Shown piece by piece: positions 7,555 through 16,759 of a stretch of 64,000 nt of DNA; the first letter of the stretch is position 1, and each line of letters begins with the position of its first letter. The translations under genes were made by a program, and so were the position numbers. The DNA lies in NCBI RefSeq assembly GCF_016405145.1, contig NZ_JAEKIA010000001.1, positions 220,313-284,312 on the forward strand, in the 5' to 3' direction. The stretch comes from Schaalia cardiffensis (GTDB lineage Bacteria; Actinomycetota; Actinomycetes; Actinomycetales; Actinomycetaceae). The notes under the pieces are model-generated. The model did not search any database. It was given only the letters and a program-made list of their open reading frames with translations, and was not told where the DNA came from.

Positions 7555-10488
7555 TCAGCCTCGAGGCACAACGAGGTTCACCAGCGAGGGCGCGCGAAGG
7601 ATGATCTTCACAGGATCACGACCGTCCAAGATCTTCACAATCGGCCCTTGAGCGAGGGCCCGCTCACGCAGCTCGTCTTCACTGATCGACGGGGGAACTT
7701 CAAGTTTCGCGCGGACCTTACCATTGACCTGCACGATCGCGGTGACGCTGTCCTCAACGAGGAGGGACTCGTCCTCGACGATCGGGAAAGGCTCACGAGC
7801 CAGGGACTGCGAGTGTCCCAGACGCATCCAAAGCTCTTCAGCGATATGCGGGGCGACCGGGGAGAGCATGAGGATCAGGGGCTCGATGATTTCGCGGGGA
7901 ACGGACTTCAGGCCCGTCAGGTGATTGTTCAAGACGATGAGCTTCGAGATCGCAGTGTTGACGCGCATGTTCTCGTATTCGACTGTCACATCCGCGATCG
8001 TGCGGGCGAGCAGGCGCTTCGTCTCAAGGTCGGCGGGCTCTTCGCAGATGCTCGGCTCACCGCTCTCCTCATCGACTGTGTTCCTCCACAGTCGCTGCAA
8101 GAAGCGCTGAGAGCCAACGACTGCGCGAGTCTCCCAGGGGCGGGACACGTCGAGCGGGCCCATGCTCATCTCGTAGACGCGGAAAACATCAGCCCCGTAG
8201 GCGTCGTACATCTCATCGGGCGTCACGATATTCTTCAGCGACTTGCCCATCTTGCCGTACTCGCGGGTCACCGGCTCACCCTCGTAGGTGAAGCCGCTCG
8301 ACTCCTCGCCTTCGACCTCGTCCGCGGGAACATATTGTCCGCGCGCATCCTTGAAGGCGTAGGCCTGCACGTAGCCCTGGTTGAAGAGCGTGTGGTAGGG
8401 CTCAGCGTCGGGAACGTGGCCAAGGTCGAAGAGGACCTTTTGCCAAAAGCGCGCGTAGAGCAGGTGCAGGACCGCATGCTCAACGCCGCCGACGTACAGG
8501 TCCGTGCCACCGGTCGGCTTGCCTTCGCGCGGCCCCATCCAGTAGTCGAGGTTCTCCTGATCGGCGAGGGCCCGAGGGTTCTTCGGGTCGGTGTAGCGCA
8601 TCTCGTACCAGCACGAACCCGCCCACTGCGGCATCGTGTTGGTTTCGCGCCTGTAGGTCTTCACCCCATCGCCGAGGTCGAGTTCAACCTTCACCCACTC
8701 CTCGGCTCGGCCCAGCGGCGCCTCGGGCGCCGTGTTCGCGTCTTCCGGATCGAAGGTGCGAGGCGAATAGTCCGTGATCTCGGGAAGATCAACGGGCAGC
8801 ATCTCCTCGGGCAAGGCGTGGGGCAGGCCGTCCTCGTCCCAGACGATCGGGAAGGGCTCGCCCCAGTAGCGCTGGCGGGAGAAAAGCCAGTCGCGCAGAC
8901 GGTAGGTGATGGTGGAGCAACCCAGGCCCTTTGTTTCGAGCCATTCGGTCATCGCCGTTTTCGCCTCGTCCTTCGCAAGCCCGTCGAGGCTGATCTCCTC
9001 GTTCGAGGAGTCCACTGCCAGGCCGTCGCCCGTGAAGGCCGACTCGTCGAGGTTATGAGAGTAGGGGTCTTTGGCCGGGCCGATCGTGCGGATGATCTCG
9101 AGCGCGTACTTGCGGGCGAATTCCCAGTCGCGGTCGTCGTGGGCGGGAACCGCCATGATCGCGCCCGTACCATAGCCCCAGAGGACGTAGTCGGCGACGA
9201 ACACGGGGATGGGGCGTCCGTTCACGGGGTTAATGCCGAAGAAGCCGGTGAAAACGCCGGTCTTGACGCGTTCTTCGTCCGTGCGCTCGGACTCGGTCTT
9301 GGCTGCGGCCTGCGCGCGGTAGGCGGCGACTGCCTCTCTGGGAGAGGGCGCGCCCCCGGTCCACTCTTCCTTCGTGCCTTCAGGCCAGGAGTCTGGGACG
9401 CTGAGCTGGGCGGAGTCATCCGCGTTTCCTGCAAGGGTGCCACCAAGGATCGGGTGTTCGGGTGCGACGACCATGAAGGTTGCACCGAAGAGGGTGTCGG
9501 GACGGGTCGTGTAGACGTCGAGAGAGGCCTGCGAGGCTCCGGCTGCTTTCGCTTCGGGCACCTCGAAGGTGACGGTGGCGCCTTCAGAGCGGCCGATCCA
9601 GTTGCGCTGCATCGCGCGGACCTTCTCCGGCCAGTCGATCGTGTCGAGGTCGTCAGCGAGGCGCTTGCCGTAGGCGGTGATCCGCATCATCCATTGACGC
9701 AGGTTGCGAGTGAAGACCGGATAGTTGCCGCGCTCGGAACGCCCTTCAGAGGTGACCTCTTCATTCGCCAGGACGGTCCCCAGGCCGGGGCACCAGTTCA
9801 CGGGCGCTTCAGAGACGTAGGCGAGGCGGAAGGGGTCCACGACCTTGGCTCGCTCGATTCGGTCAAGCTCAGCCCAGGAGCGCCCGTCGGGGACGGCGAC
9901 CTCGCCTGAGGCGAGTTTGTCTTCGAGCTCACTGATCGGGCGTGCGGCGCCCTGCGAACCGTCGGGGGCGGTGGCTTCCGGGTCGAACCAGGAGTTGAAG
10001 ATCTGCAAGAAGATCCACTGGGTCCAGTGCACGTATTCGGTGTCGGTCGTTGCCAAAGAGCGGCGACGGTCGTGCGAGAGGCCGAGGCGACGCAGCTGTC
10101 GGCGCATGTTCGCAATGTTCTCTTCGGTCGTGACCCGCGGATGCTGGCCCGTTTGGACGGCGTACTGCTCGGCGGGCAGTCCGAAAGCGTCGTAGCCCAT
10201 TGTGTACAAGACGTTCTCGCCCTTCATGCGGCGGAAGCGTGCGACGGTGTCGGTCGCAATGTAGCCGAGGGGGTGTCCGACGTGCAGGCCCTTGCCCGAG
10301 GGGTAGGGGAACATATCGAGGAGGAAGAAGGGCTTTTCCTGTGCAAGAGGACCGGCGAGTTCTCCCACGGGGTTGTCCGCGTTGAAAGTTCCCCACTCGT
10401 CCCAGCGATCCTGCCACGCCTTTTCGATGGTGCCGGCGAGCTCGGCGGTGTACCGCTGGGCGGGTTCCATACCCGGGGTCTGGCTCAT
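7555..10488 (-). CDS. leuS: Leucyl-tRNA synthetase
   Basis: This class I aminoacyl-tRNA synthetase of 977 residues charges tRNA-Leu. The HIGH-type signature is [12 protein letters not shown], preceded by LDMFPYPSG. The KMSKS-type loop is GKMGKSLKN, the form usual in actinobacterial LeuRS. The long CP1 editing insertion lies between them (with [14 protein letters not shown]). The anticodon-binding domain and a short C-terminal domain complete it. The open frame continues 50 codons upstream, but [16 protein letters not shown] at 10488 is preceded by GGAGAAGG and fits the family start. Confidence 0.97.
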   Translation of the reverse strand: MSQTPGMEPAQRYTAELAGTIEKAWQDRWDEWGTFNADNPVGELAGPLAQEKPFFLLDMFPYPSGKGLHVGHPLGYIATDTVARFRRMKGENVLYTMGYDAFGLPAEQYAVQTGQHPRVTTEENIANMRRQLRRLGLSHDRRRSLATTDTEYVHWTQWIFLQIFNSWFDPEATAPDGSQGAARPISELEDKLASGEVAVPDGRSWAELDRIERAKVVDPFRLAYVSEAPVNWCPGLGTVLANEEVTSEGRSERGNYPVFTRNLRQWMMRITAYGKRLADDLDTIDWPEKVRAMQRNWIGRSEGATVTFEVPEAKAAGASQASLDVYTTRPDTLFGATFMVVAPEHPILGGTLAGNADDSAQLSVPDSWPEGTKEEWTGGAPSPREAVAAYRAQAAAKTESERTDEERVKTGVFTGFFGINPVNGRPIPVFVADYVLWGYGTGAIMAVPAHDDRDWEFARKYALEIIRTIGPAKDPYSHNLDESAFTGDGLAVDSSNEEISLDGLAKDEAKTAMTEWLETKGLGCSTITYRLRDWLFSRQRYWGEPFPIVWDEDGLPHALPEEMLPVDLPEITDYSPRTFDPEDANTAPEAPLGRAEEWVKVELDLGDGVKTYRRETNTMPQWAGSCWYEMRYTDPKNPRALADQENLDYWMGPREGKPTGGTDLYVGGVEHAVLHLLYARFWQKVLFDLGHVPDAEPYHTLFNQGYVQAYAFKDARGQYVPADEVEGEESSGFTYEGEPVTREYGKMGKSLKNIVTPDEMYDAYGADVFRVYEMSMGPLDVSRPWETRAVVGSQRFLQRLWRNTVDEESGEPSICEEPADLETKRLLARTIADVTVEYENMRVNTAISKLIVLNNHLTGLKSVPREIIEPLILMLSPVAPHIAEELWMRLGHSQSLAREPFPIVEDESLLVEDSVTAIVQVNGKVRAKLEVPPSISEDELRERALAQGPIVKILDGRDPVKIILRAPSLVNLVVPRG

Positions 10489-10603
10489 CAGGACCTTCTC
10501 CTTCACGATCGACGATTCAACCCTTAAAGGGTAGACCATCGACTCGGCAGGAAAACGGCGCAGAACGGGGCACGAGACGAGCCCGATGAGTGACAATGAG
10601 TGC

Positions 10604-11050
10604 ATGAGCACTGTCTTTGAGAACATCATTTCCGGCAAGTGGGCTGGACGCTTCGTCTGGGCCGATGATCTCTGCGTCGTTTTTGCGACGATCGAGCCGA
10701 CTGCACCTGGCCACGTCCTCGTCGTTCCGCGTCACGTCTACGAGAAGTGGACGGATGCGACCGCCAGTGTCGTCGCCCATCTGGTGGAGGTCGCCCACAC
10801 GATCGGCGCCGTCCAAGAGAAGACCTTCGACGTTCCCCGTTCGGGCCTGGTCATCGGGGGTTTTGAGGTTCCCCACACGCACCTGCATGTCATTCCGCTG
10901 CGCAGCGAGGCGGATGTTTTGCTCTCGAATGCGGCCCCCGCCTCGGATGAGGCACTCGATGAGACGATGGGCAAGCTGCGCGAGGGCCTGCGCGCGGCCG
11001 GATATGGTGCGAATGTTCCGCTTGAGATGAGCTCTCCGGCCTTGGCTTGA
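10604..11050 (+). CDS. HIT family protein
   Basis: This 148-residue histidine-triad nucleotide hydrolase carries the motif HTHLHVIPL (residues 91-99), with the first conserved block [21 protein letters not shown] at the N-terminus. Family members hydrolyse AMP-linked or ADP-linked substrates. The start is placed at ATG 10604, where homologs usually begin; an in-frame ATG at 10586 is possible. It is divergent from leuS, with 115 bases between the two starts that must hold both promoters. Confidence 0.9.
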   Translation: MSTVFENIISGKWAGRFVWADDLCVVFATIEPTAPGHVLVVPRHVYEKWTDATASVVAHLVEVAHTIGAVQEKTFDVPRSGLVIGGFEVPHTHLHVIPLRSEADVLLSNAAPASDEALDETMGKLREGLRAAGYGANVPLEMSSPALA

Positions 11051-11065
11051 ACTTTCTCAGCGGCT

Positions 11066-11462
11066 TGGCCTGAGCCCGCTCTGCATCCCTTGCCTGAGAC
11101 TGCCCTATCGCTCCCAGCCTGAGCTCTTCCCGCAGCTTGGCTTACCGTCTCCCAGTTGCCCCGACCTGAGCTCTTTCTATTGCCCTGAGCGGCCCTGGCC
11201 TGGGCTCTCTATTGCCCCGATCTGAGACCGCTCTGTATCCCCACCCTTGAGTTCGCCCTGTGGCGCCTGGTCTGAGCCCTCCCCTATTGCCACGACTTGA
11301 GACCGTGGGCTGCCTCCAAGCCAGCACCGACACTGTGTTCTGCCTACGCCTTGACCTGAGCCCACCTTGCGGCTCTGGCCTATGCTCTCTCTATTGCCCC
11401 AATCTGAGCCCTTTCTGCATCTCCACCCTTGAGCCCGACTTGCCCTCCTTTGCTCTGTCTGA
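11066..11462. repeat. Degenerate ~25-bp tandem repeat array, about 14 units
   Basis: From 11066 to 11462 a unit with the approximate consensus CCTGAGCYCTCTCTATTGCC recurs roughly every 19-30 bases with many substitutions and small indels. CTGAGC, CTATTGCCCC and TATCCCCACCC are the best-kept parts. It fills nearly the whole gap between the HIT gene and the DtxR-type gene. No gene is seen in it. Confidence 0.75.
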
Positions 11463-11516
11463 GCACAAGTGCGGGACGGATGGGGCTCAAAAAGGTGGTG
11501 CAGACGCCAACGCGGA

Positions 11517-12260
11517 TCAGGCGCGAACGCGGATCAGATTCGCGGTCGTCTCATCGAGGAGGACCTGGTTGACCGTTCCCACCCCATCTTGAACATCCAC
11601 AGCGACTTGCTCCCCTGCTGGTCCAGTATTTCCGGCACAACCCGCCCCGTCCTCGTCATTGGGGAGCCGAGCCAAGCGGATCTGCGAGTCGAGGCCGATC
11701 CCGGCTTCGTCAAGATTACGAAGCCCTTGCGGGCTCTCATCGGAGAGGCGGGCGACTGTCACCCACTCCCCTTGTCTTTGCTCACTGAGTGGAACTGTGG
11801 CGCCCGTACGAATCCGACCATCCGCGTCCGGGATCGGATCACCGTGGGGGTCGCGGGCGGGCCACCCGAGTGCTTCGTCGATGTGTTCAAGCAGCCGATC
11901 AGAGACCGCGTGTTCGAGGATTTCCGCCTCTTCGTGAACCTCATCCCATTCGAAGCCGAGGCGGTCATGGAGGTAGGTCTCTAAAAGGCGGTGACGACGG
12001 ACCATGCCAAGGGCGATCTGGCGTCCCTGAGTGGTGAAGTGCACCTTCTTGTAGGGCTCGTGTGTGACGAACCCCCAGGAGGTGAGGCGCGCGACGTTCT
12101 CAGAGGCAGTTGAGGCCGCAACCCCCATGCGCGCAGCGAGGTCGTTGACCGAGATGCCGTCGCCGCCCGCTTCTTCGTTCCCCCACATCTCCTTGAGATA
12201 GTCCTCGGCGACTTGACTGTTCTTCGCGCCGATCGCCCCGAAGGCTGAAGCTCGTGTCAT
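11517..12260 (-). CDS. DtxR/MntR-type metal-dependent transcriptional regulator
   Basis: The 247-residue protein has an N-terminal winged helix (YLKEMWG ... NDLAARMGVAASTASENVARL), a metal-binding and dimerisation domain with the conserved GRQIALGMVRRHRLLETYLHDRLG and EEAEILEHAVSDRLLEHID, and a C-terminal SH3-like domain. These are the three domains of IdeR/MntR proteins, which repress iron or manganese uptake genes when metal is bound. I placed the start at MTRASAFGAIG (12260), preceded by GAGGGGAGTC. The metal (Fe or Mn) cannot be decided safely. Its promoter faces the tRNA-Lys pair. Confidence 0.9.
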   Translation of the reverse strand: MTRASAFGAIGAKNSQVAEDYLKEMWGNEEAGGDGISVNDLAARMGVAASTASENVARLTSWGFVTHEPYKKVHFTTQGRQIALGMVRRHRLLETYLHDRLGFEWDEVHEEAEILEHAVSDRLLEHIDEALGWPARDPHGDPIPDADGRIRTGATVPLSEQRQGEWVTVARLSDESPQGLRNLDEAGIGLDSQIRLARLPNDEDGAGCAGNTGPAGEQVAVDVQDGVGTVNQVLLDETTANLIRVRA

Positions 12261-12359
12261 GACTCCCCTCAACTCCACATCTGTGGCACTGTTCTCACCG
12301 CTCAATTTTGCATCCCCAGGGCGAAGACGGTAAAGTTTTATTCCGGTCGAAAGGCCCCC

Positions 12360-12432
<73 letters not shown>

Positions 12433-12462
12433 CTGCTCCTAGCGATTTTCGCAGAGAGCCCC

Positions 12463-12538
<76 letters not shown>

Positions 12539-13197
12539 AGAGGCGCGGCCGTGTGGCTGTGCCTTTTTCGTATCCACGGCCCTAGGTCTTACGTGGAGTC
12601 GTCTTACGTGGAGTCTCGCATGAAGATGGAGTCACCGACTCCCCCTCAGAGATGAACTCACTCACTCCCCCCATCTCGAATGTCGGCCAATATCTGTGGT
12701 GCCCTTCGGGGTATGACGGTCAGGATGACCACAAGTCGAACCTTATGTCTTGGATCCTTAAAGAAATCCCAGGTCAGAGTTTGATTCGTCCGACTTATGC
12801 ACGTTCAGTGTCCGACTTGTGGCCTCTCCCGAGGGATATAAGCCCTCCACTTGCCGCCAAGGGCGGGCTTGGTGTCCCGCTTGTGGCCTCCCCCGGGGAT
12901 GCCCGCCAGAATGTGGGGCATATTCTGACGGACCGCTGGAACCTGAGGGAGAGCAAGGGTGCGCCTGGTAGCAGCGGAGCACTCGGTTTCGCACGGACAG
13001 GGTCCAAACGACCCCAAACACCATCTCGGCACCACCAAGCAGCCCTTACCTCAACCGAAATCACAACCGGGGTACCCGAACACCACCCAACACCCACCCA
13101 AACGACCCCAAACACAATCTCGGCACCACCAACATCAGGAAGAGCCAAGTCAACGCCACACAATCTGAGCGGTAACACCTCTTTCTCGATCAACACC
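12539..13197. other. Long intergenic region upstream of the PadR-controlled pair
   Basis: No gene supported. It contains a duplicated GCTTGTGGCCTC-type segment (near 12819 and 12880) and a 35-bp direct repeat (13004-13038 and 13098-13132) in an ACCCCAAACAC-rich tract. A 304-codon open frame crossing it has no ribosome binding site, biased composition and overlaps the real gene that follows. Confidence 0.55.
13004..13132. repeat. 35-bp direct repeat pair in a CCAAAC-rich tract
   Basis: The 35-base block starting CCAAACGACCCCAAACAC and ending CTCGGCACCACCAA occurs at 13004-13038 and 13098-13132 with one mismatch. The intervening DNA is also rich in CCCAACACCC-like words. Confidence 0.85.
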
Positions 13198-13232
13198 CTG
13201 ACACTGAATGATCGATGGTGTACCATTGGTAC
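13198..13232 (+). promoter_or_regulatory. Promoter with overlapping palindromic operator, probable PadR site
   Basis: A -35-like CTGACA (13198-13203), a 17-base spacer and a -10-like TACCAT (13221-13226) precede the membrane gene. The -10 is embedded in the near-perfect palindrome GTACCA-T-TGGTAC (13220-13232). An operator over the -10 box would block RNA polymerase. The PadR-type regulator encoded as second gene of this unit is the obvious candidate to bind it. Confidence 0.65.
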
Positions 13233-13261
13233 AGTACCGATCAAGAAGAAAGGCGCAACCC

Positions 13262-13708
13262 ATGAACACCGCACCCCCCGAAGCGAAGACCACCAGCGCC
13301 CGCAGGGCACTCACCCCCTTCGCTCTTTCCATGCTCGCCGCCAATATCGGCTTGCACATCGTGATCGCCCTTACGGGCAACACCGTCGGCCTTCTCACCT
13401 ACTTCGGCGTCGTCCTCATCGCCCTCGGATACGCGGTGTTCATCCTCGTCTACGGCAAACACCTCAAACGCGTGCGATTCGGCAGCCTCGCGGCGCACAC
13501 AATGACCTACGCATCAGTCAGTGGCGGATTCCTGCTCCACTTCTTCATTCTCGCCGTCACCGCTAATCCGGTCCTTGATGGAGAGTCCGCGCACTTCGTC
13601 ACCGCTCCCGCATGGTTCGGCGTCGCCATCGCCATGCCGGCCCTCTGGGGAGTCGGCCTGACCCTCCATGCCCTCGGCGCAATCCTGTCCCGTGGATTCG
13701 AGAAGTGA
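13262..13708 (+). CDS. Small four-helix membrane protein, first gene of a PadR-regulated pair
   Basis: The 148-residue protein has four hydrophobic segments (about residues 15-38, 40-63, 72-97 and 117-143), short loops and a basic patch GKHLKRVRFG after the second helix. I recognise no family. The ATG follows AAGAAAGG with suitable spacing. A regulator gene starts one base after its stop, and the promoter carries a palindromic operator, so the pair forms a small autoregulated unit. PadR-linked membrane genes are often transporters or stress-envelope proteins, but no function can be assigned here. Confidence 0.8.
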   Translation: MNTAPPEAKTTSARRALTPFALSMLAANIGLHIVIALTGNTVGLLTYFGVVLIALGYAVFILVYGKHLKRVRFGSLAAHTMTYASVSGGFLLHFFILAVTANPVLDGESAHFVTAPAWFGVAIAMPALWGVGLTLHALGAILSRGFEK

Positions 13709-13709
13709 C

Positions 13710-14039
13710 GTGAGCGAAGCCGATGAGTTCCTCGACGACCTGGTGGAGAGCTGGGTCGAGGTCTATAAGAAATCTGCGACCACTGTGTTTCTCCTGCGCA
13801 TCATCTCCAAAGAAGAAGAGCTCTCCACAGCGCAGATCTTGACGCGCCTGAGTGAGGTGAGCGGATGGTCCTTCACCGAGCGCGGCCTCTACAGGACCCT
13901 CCAACGACTCGTCTCGAACTATTTGCTCGCAGTCGATACCCGGCCGGGAGTCCGTTCAGGTCTGCAACGCAAGGTGTTCACGGTGACGGACTTCGGACGG
14001 GCATACCTGGCGCGCATTGAGGCCGAGTATCGAAAGTAG
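13710..14039 (+). CDS. PadR family transcriptional regulator
   Basis: The 109-residue protein has the PadR winged helix: FLLRIISKEEELSTAQILTRLSE, then WSFTERGLYRTLQRLVSNYLLAV with recognition helix and wing, and KVFTVTDFGRAYLARIEAEY as the C-terminal dimerisation helix. PadR-type repressors usually control the gene next to them and respond to small molecules or envelope stress. The GTG start is one base beyond the stop of the membrane gene, which implies translational coupling. An upstream ATG (13668) in the same frame lies inside that gene and is less likely. Confidence 0.85.
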   Translation: MSEADEFLDDLVESWVEVYKKSATTVFLLRIISKEEELSTAQILTRLSEVSGWSFTERGLYRTLQRLVSNYLLAVDTRPGVRSGLQRKVFTVTDFGRAYLARIEAEYRK

Positions 14040-14135
14040 AACCCCGCGCTCCTGAGCCGGGCATCGTCTCTTCTCGAGGAGGAATACGGTTTCTCCAAGC
14101 AGAACACCAGCCAGGGCTTAGATACGCTGGAAACC

Positions 14136-14890
14136 ATGAGCGATACGTCGAGGCACTCCTTCAGCGCCTCAGATCTTGATGACGTATGGGCCGATCACCC
14201 CTACTACGAGGAGCACTGGACTCAGCCCCCCAACCCGATGAGGAAACGATCAGCGAGGTCGAGAAGCGCTTAGGATACCGCCTGTCCGCGGCCTACATCG
14301 AATTGTGTCATCACCGCAACGGCGGATTTAATCGGGCCTGTTTCCCTACGATGGAAGAAACCTCGTGGGCAGAAGCTCAGGTCGCCATCACCGCATATTC
14401 CGCGATCGGCTGGGACACGGCGAATTCCCTATGCGGCAGTTGCGGCCCACAATTCATGATCGAGGAATGGGGATACCCGCCGATTGGAATCGTCTTCGGT
14501 CAATGCCCAAGTGCGGGCCACGACGTCATCATGCTCGATTATTGCGAATGCGGTCCCGAGGGCAGGCCGCGAATCGTTCACATCGACCAGGAGTTCGACT
14601 ACGCTCAAACGCTCCTCGCACCCAATTTCGCAAGCTTTATCAAGGGACTCGTTCCAACCGAGGACGTCGAAGATGCCGAAGAGCAGGAACGCGAAAGACT
14701 CCACGCCGTGGAATTGGCGCTCGTTGGCTCTCTTTCACCCCAGGTCCTTCGTCTCCTTGAAGACTCAGCGAAGGTCTTCCCCGAAGGGGAACTCTTTCTT
14801 CGCAAGCAGCTGGCGAGGATCGCGCAGGACAAGGGAAGCTTTCTCCTTCAGTCGTCAATGCCAAGTTCTCGTCGAAGCCTCGCGACGTGA
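14136..14890 (+). pseudogene. SMI1/KNR4 family gene with a frameshift near its 5' end
   Basis: From ATG 14136 the frame reads MSDTSRHSFSASDLDDVWAD and YYEEHWTQPP, then runs out of register and stops at 14271. The neighbouring frame continues directly with PDEETISEVEKRLGYRL, SAAYIELCHHRNGG and WGYPPIGIVF. Joined at 14222-14238, in a C-rich run (six Cs, then three), the two give a typical SMI1/KNR4 start and core. The shift equals loss of one base or gain of two. The family includes immunity proteins of polymorphic toxins and other regulators. The 3' end overlaps the convergent bcp gene by 43 bases. It may be a true pseudogene, phase-variable, or a sequencing error in the C run. Confidence 0.8.
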
Positions 14891-15324
14891 CCGGTGGCCT
14901 TCACGTTATACAGGGCCGTGGTGACGATGCCCGCTGGATCGACGACGATCGTCGAGCGGATGATGCCAATGGAGGTCTTCCCGTAGTTCTTCTTCTCCCC
15001 CCAGGCTCCCCACGATTCGAGGATCTTGTGATCCGGATCGGAGACGAGGGGAAAGTTGAGGGATTGTGTGTCCGCGAAACGCTCGAGGGCGCCCATCTGA
15101 TCGGCGCTGATGCCGATCACCGAATAGCCGACGCCTTTAAGCGAGTTCAGGGAATCGCGGAAGTCGCAGGCTTCTTTCGTGCATCCCGGCGTCGAGGCCT
15201 TCGGATAGAAGTAGACGATGACGCCTTTTTCGGTCTCCTTGAGGAACTCCACCAGGTGAATGGTGCCGTGAGTGGATTCGGCCGTGAAATCGGGGGCGTT
15301 CTGCCCCACTTCGAGCTTGCTCAT
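14848..15324 (-). CDS. bcp: Thioredoxin-dependent peroxiredoxin, Bcp/PrxQ type
   Basis: The 158-residue protein reduces peroxides using thioredoxin. The peroxidatic and resolving cysteines are in PKASTPGCTKEACDFRD, five residues apart as in the atypical 2-Cys PrxQ class. GISADQMGALERFADTQSLNFPLVSD is also characteristic. The start MSKLEVGQNAPDF has GGAGGTC just upstream, so an earlier in-frame codon (15354) is rejected. Confidence 0.95.
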   Translation of the reverse strand: MSKLEVGQNAPDFTAESTHGTIHLVEFLKETEKGVIVYFYPKASTPGCTKEACDFRDSLNSLKGVGYSVIGISADQMGALERFADTQSLNFPLVSDPDHKILESWGAWGEKKNYGKTSIGIIRSTIVVDPAGIVTTALYNVKATGHVARLRRELGIDD

Positions 15325-15789
15325 GACCTCCAGTCTACGGAGTATGACGCGCACTCACCCGCCGAGCATTTCGCAGGCGGACGGCAGGGGTGAGAAGACA
15401 GCAGCAGTGAGAAGTTGGCCAGGGTGAGAAGCGGCCCAACGCTCGACAAGCAGGGAGCAGGGAGCAGCACAGGGTACCGGGAGCACGTACGGGGGCTCTC
15501 GCGTGATCTTCCCGAGGATCACTTCTTCCGAGGCGCACCGGCGCATATACGCGGACTCTCGAAGCATCTGCAGGAGATGAACTCGAGGCTCGCGCTTCGC
15601 CCTCTGTTCCACGCGCCAGCAGAGCATCCGAATCCCCACCTCATCGCCCACTCCGATCTCGCCCCCTGTTCCACGCGCCAGCAGAGCACCCCAGGGAGTC
15701 AGCCTCACGCGAGCTGGATCTTGTGCGCTCTCCACGACGCATGCAATGCTGCTTGGGACCCCAACAGTCGTAAAGGAGAACGTCACCTC
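15325..15789. other. Intergenic region with a 29-bp direct repeat, no gene seen
   Basis: No gene supported. The block CGCCCTCTGTTCCACGCGCC plus AGCAGAGCA occurs at 15598-15626 and 15660-15688 with one mismatch. The 3' end holds the AAAGGAG ribosome binding site of the next gene. Confidence 0.6.
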
Positions 15790-16656
15790 ATGGAGTCCAT
15801 TACCTCTGTGTTCGATTGGTTCCTTGCGCCGGAAAATCGCCTCATCATGTGGATCGCTCTCGGCTTCCTCGGCATCATTGTGTTGTTCCTTGTGCTCAAG
15901 TTTTTCGCCAGGTTCTCGAAACTGGCGTACAACAAGGATTTCCCCGTCGATACCCGCGAAGCGAACCTGCTCGCACTCGGCTTCCAGCAGATCACGAACG
16001 CTCAGAACTACTGGAATGACCCGACTGCAAGTTTGTCGAGCCCGAGCTCGCTTCACAAGCTGCGCGACATGTGGGGATTGAACAGCAGCAATGACGTCTA
16101 CGAGAATGTCGAGCGCTTGTTCATGCAGCGCCGTCGACGCGAACTGTCGCAGCAGCTACTCACCCTGCGCGCACAAGCAGCCCAGGCGAATGGCGGAAAG
16201 AAGCCGAGCAGCCGCCAGTGGCTCGCGGCGATCAAGGAATCGGGTGGCACCGGCAAGGGCGAGGAATTGGAGTTCGTGCGCGCCGTCGAATACTACGAAA
16301 AGGCCTTCGGTAAGAAGCACTTCCCCGCTGACGAGCCGGTCCTGAGCTTCGACGCATATGCTCTCGGCCAAGCCGTCGCGGTGTGCACCTGGGGCGTGGG
16401 GCTGGGACTCATCTCGCGCGAGGACTCTTTGAGGATGATCGAGGAGATCAATCGTGTGGCGCGCCAGGAGTTCGATTCCTGGGCCGCCTTCGGTCGCAGC
16501 TACGTCCTCGGACGGGTCATGCACTGGAGCGAGGGGCGCGCCGACGAGGACCATGCCAGACAGTGCCGCGAGGCTGTGGTCGCGATGGAGATCGCTCTCG
16601 ACGCCAAGCAGCGCGGGCCCTGGGGACTGCTGCCCTGGCGCCTTCCCGCGAACTGA
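15790..16656 (+). CDS. DUF1266 domain protein with an N-terminal membrane anchor
   Basis: The 288-residue protein begins with one hydrophobic segment (about residues 18-41) after MESITSVFDWFLAPENR. Its soluble C-terminal half (SFDAYALGQAVAVCTWGVGLGLISREDSLRMIEEINRVA ... WAAFGRSYVLGRVMHW) matches the style of DUF1266 proteins of unknown function. AAAGGAG lies 12 bases before the ATG. It is followed after about 100 bases by another membrane protein gene in the same direction. Confidence 0.7.
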   Translation: MESITSVFDWFLAPENRLIMWIALGFLGIIVLFLVLKFFARFSKLAYNKDFPVDTREANLLALGFQQITNAQNYWNDPTASLSSPSSLHKLRDMWGLNSSNDVYENVERLFMQRRRRELSQQLLTLRAQAAQANGGKKPSSRQWLAAIKESGGTGKGEELEFVRAVEYYEKAFGKKHFPADEPVLSFDAYALGQAVAVCTWGVGLGLISREDSLRMIEEINRVARQEFDSWAAFGRSYVLGRVMHWSEGRADEDHARQCREAVVAMEIALDAKQRGPWGLLPWRLPAN

Positions 16657-16759
16657 GTGATCCCGACTGTGGCGAGCGATCCGCCTCGCCCCCCTGCTCG
16701 GGGACCCCTCTTGTCTGCGCCGCCCGCCCTCTGGAGAAGAGGCGAGCTGGTATCGGCGA

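Noticed and set aside
7321..9909. 862-codon open frame on the plus strand
   Set aside because: It lies opposite leuS, whose synthetase motifs are unmistakable. A long antisense frame is expected at this GC content.
12652..13566. 304-codon Thr/Pro/His-rich frame
   Set aside because: No ribosome binding site, composition follows the repeats below it, and it overlaps the membrane gene at 13262 in another frame.
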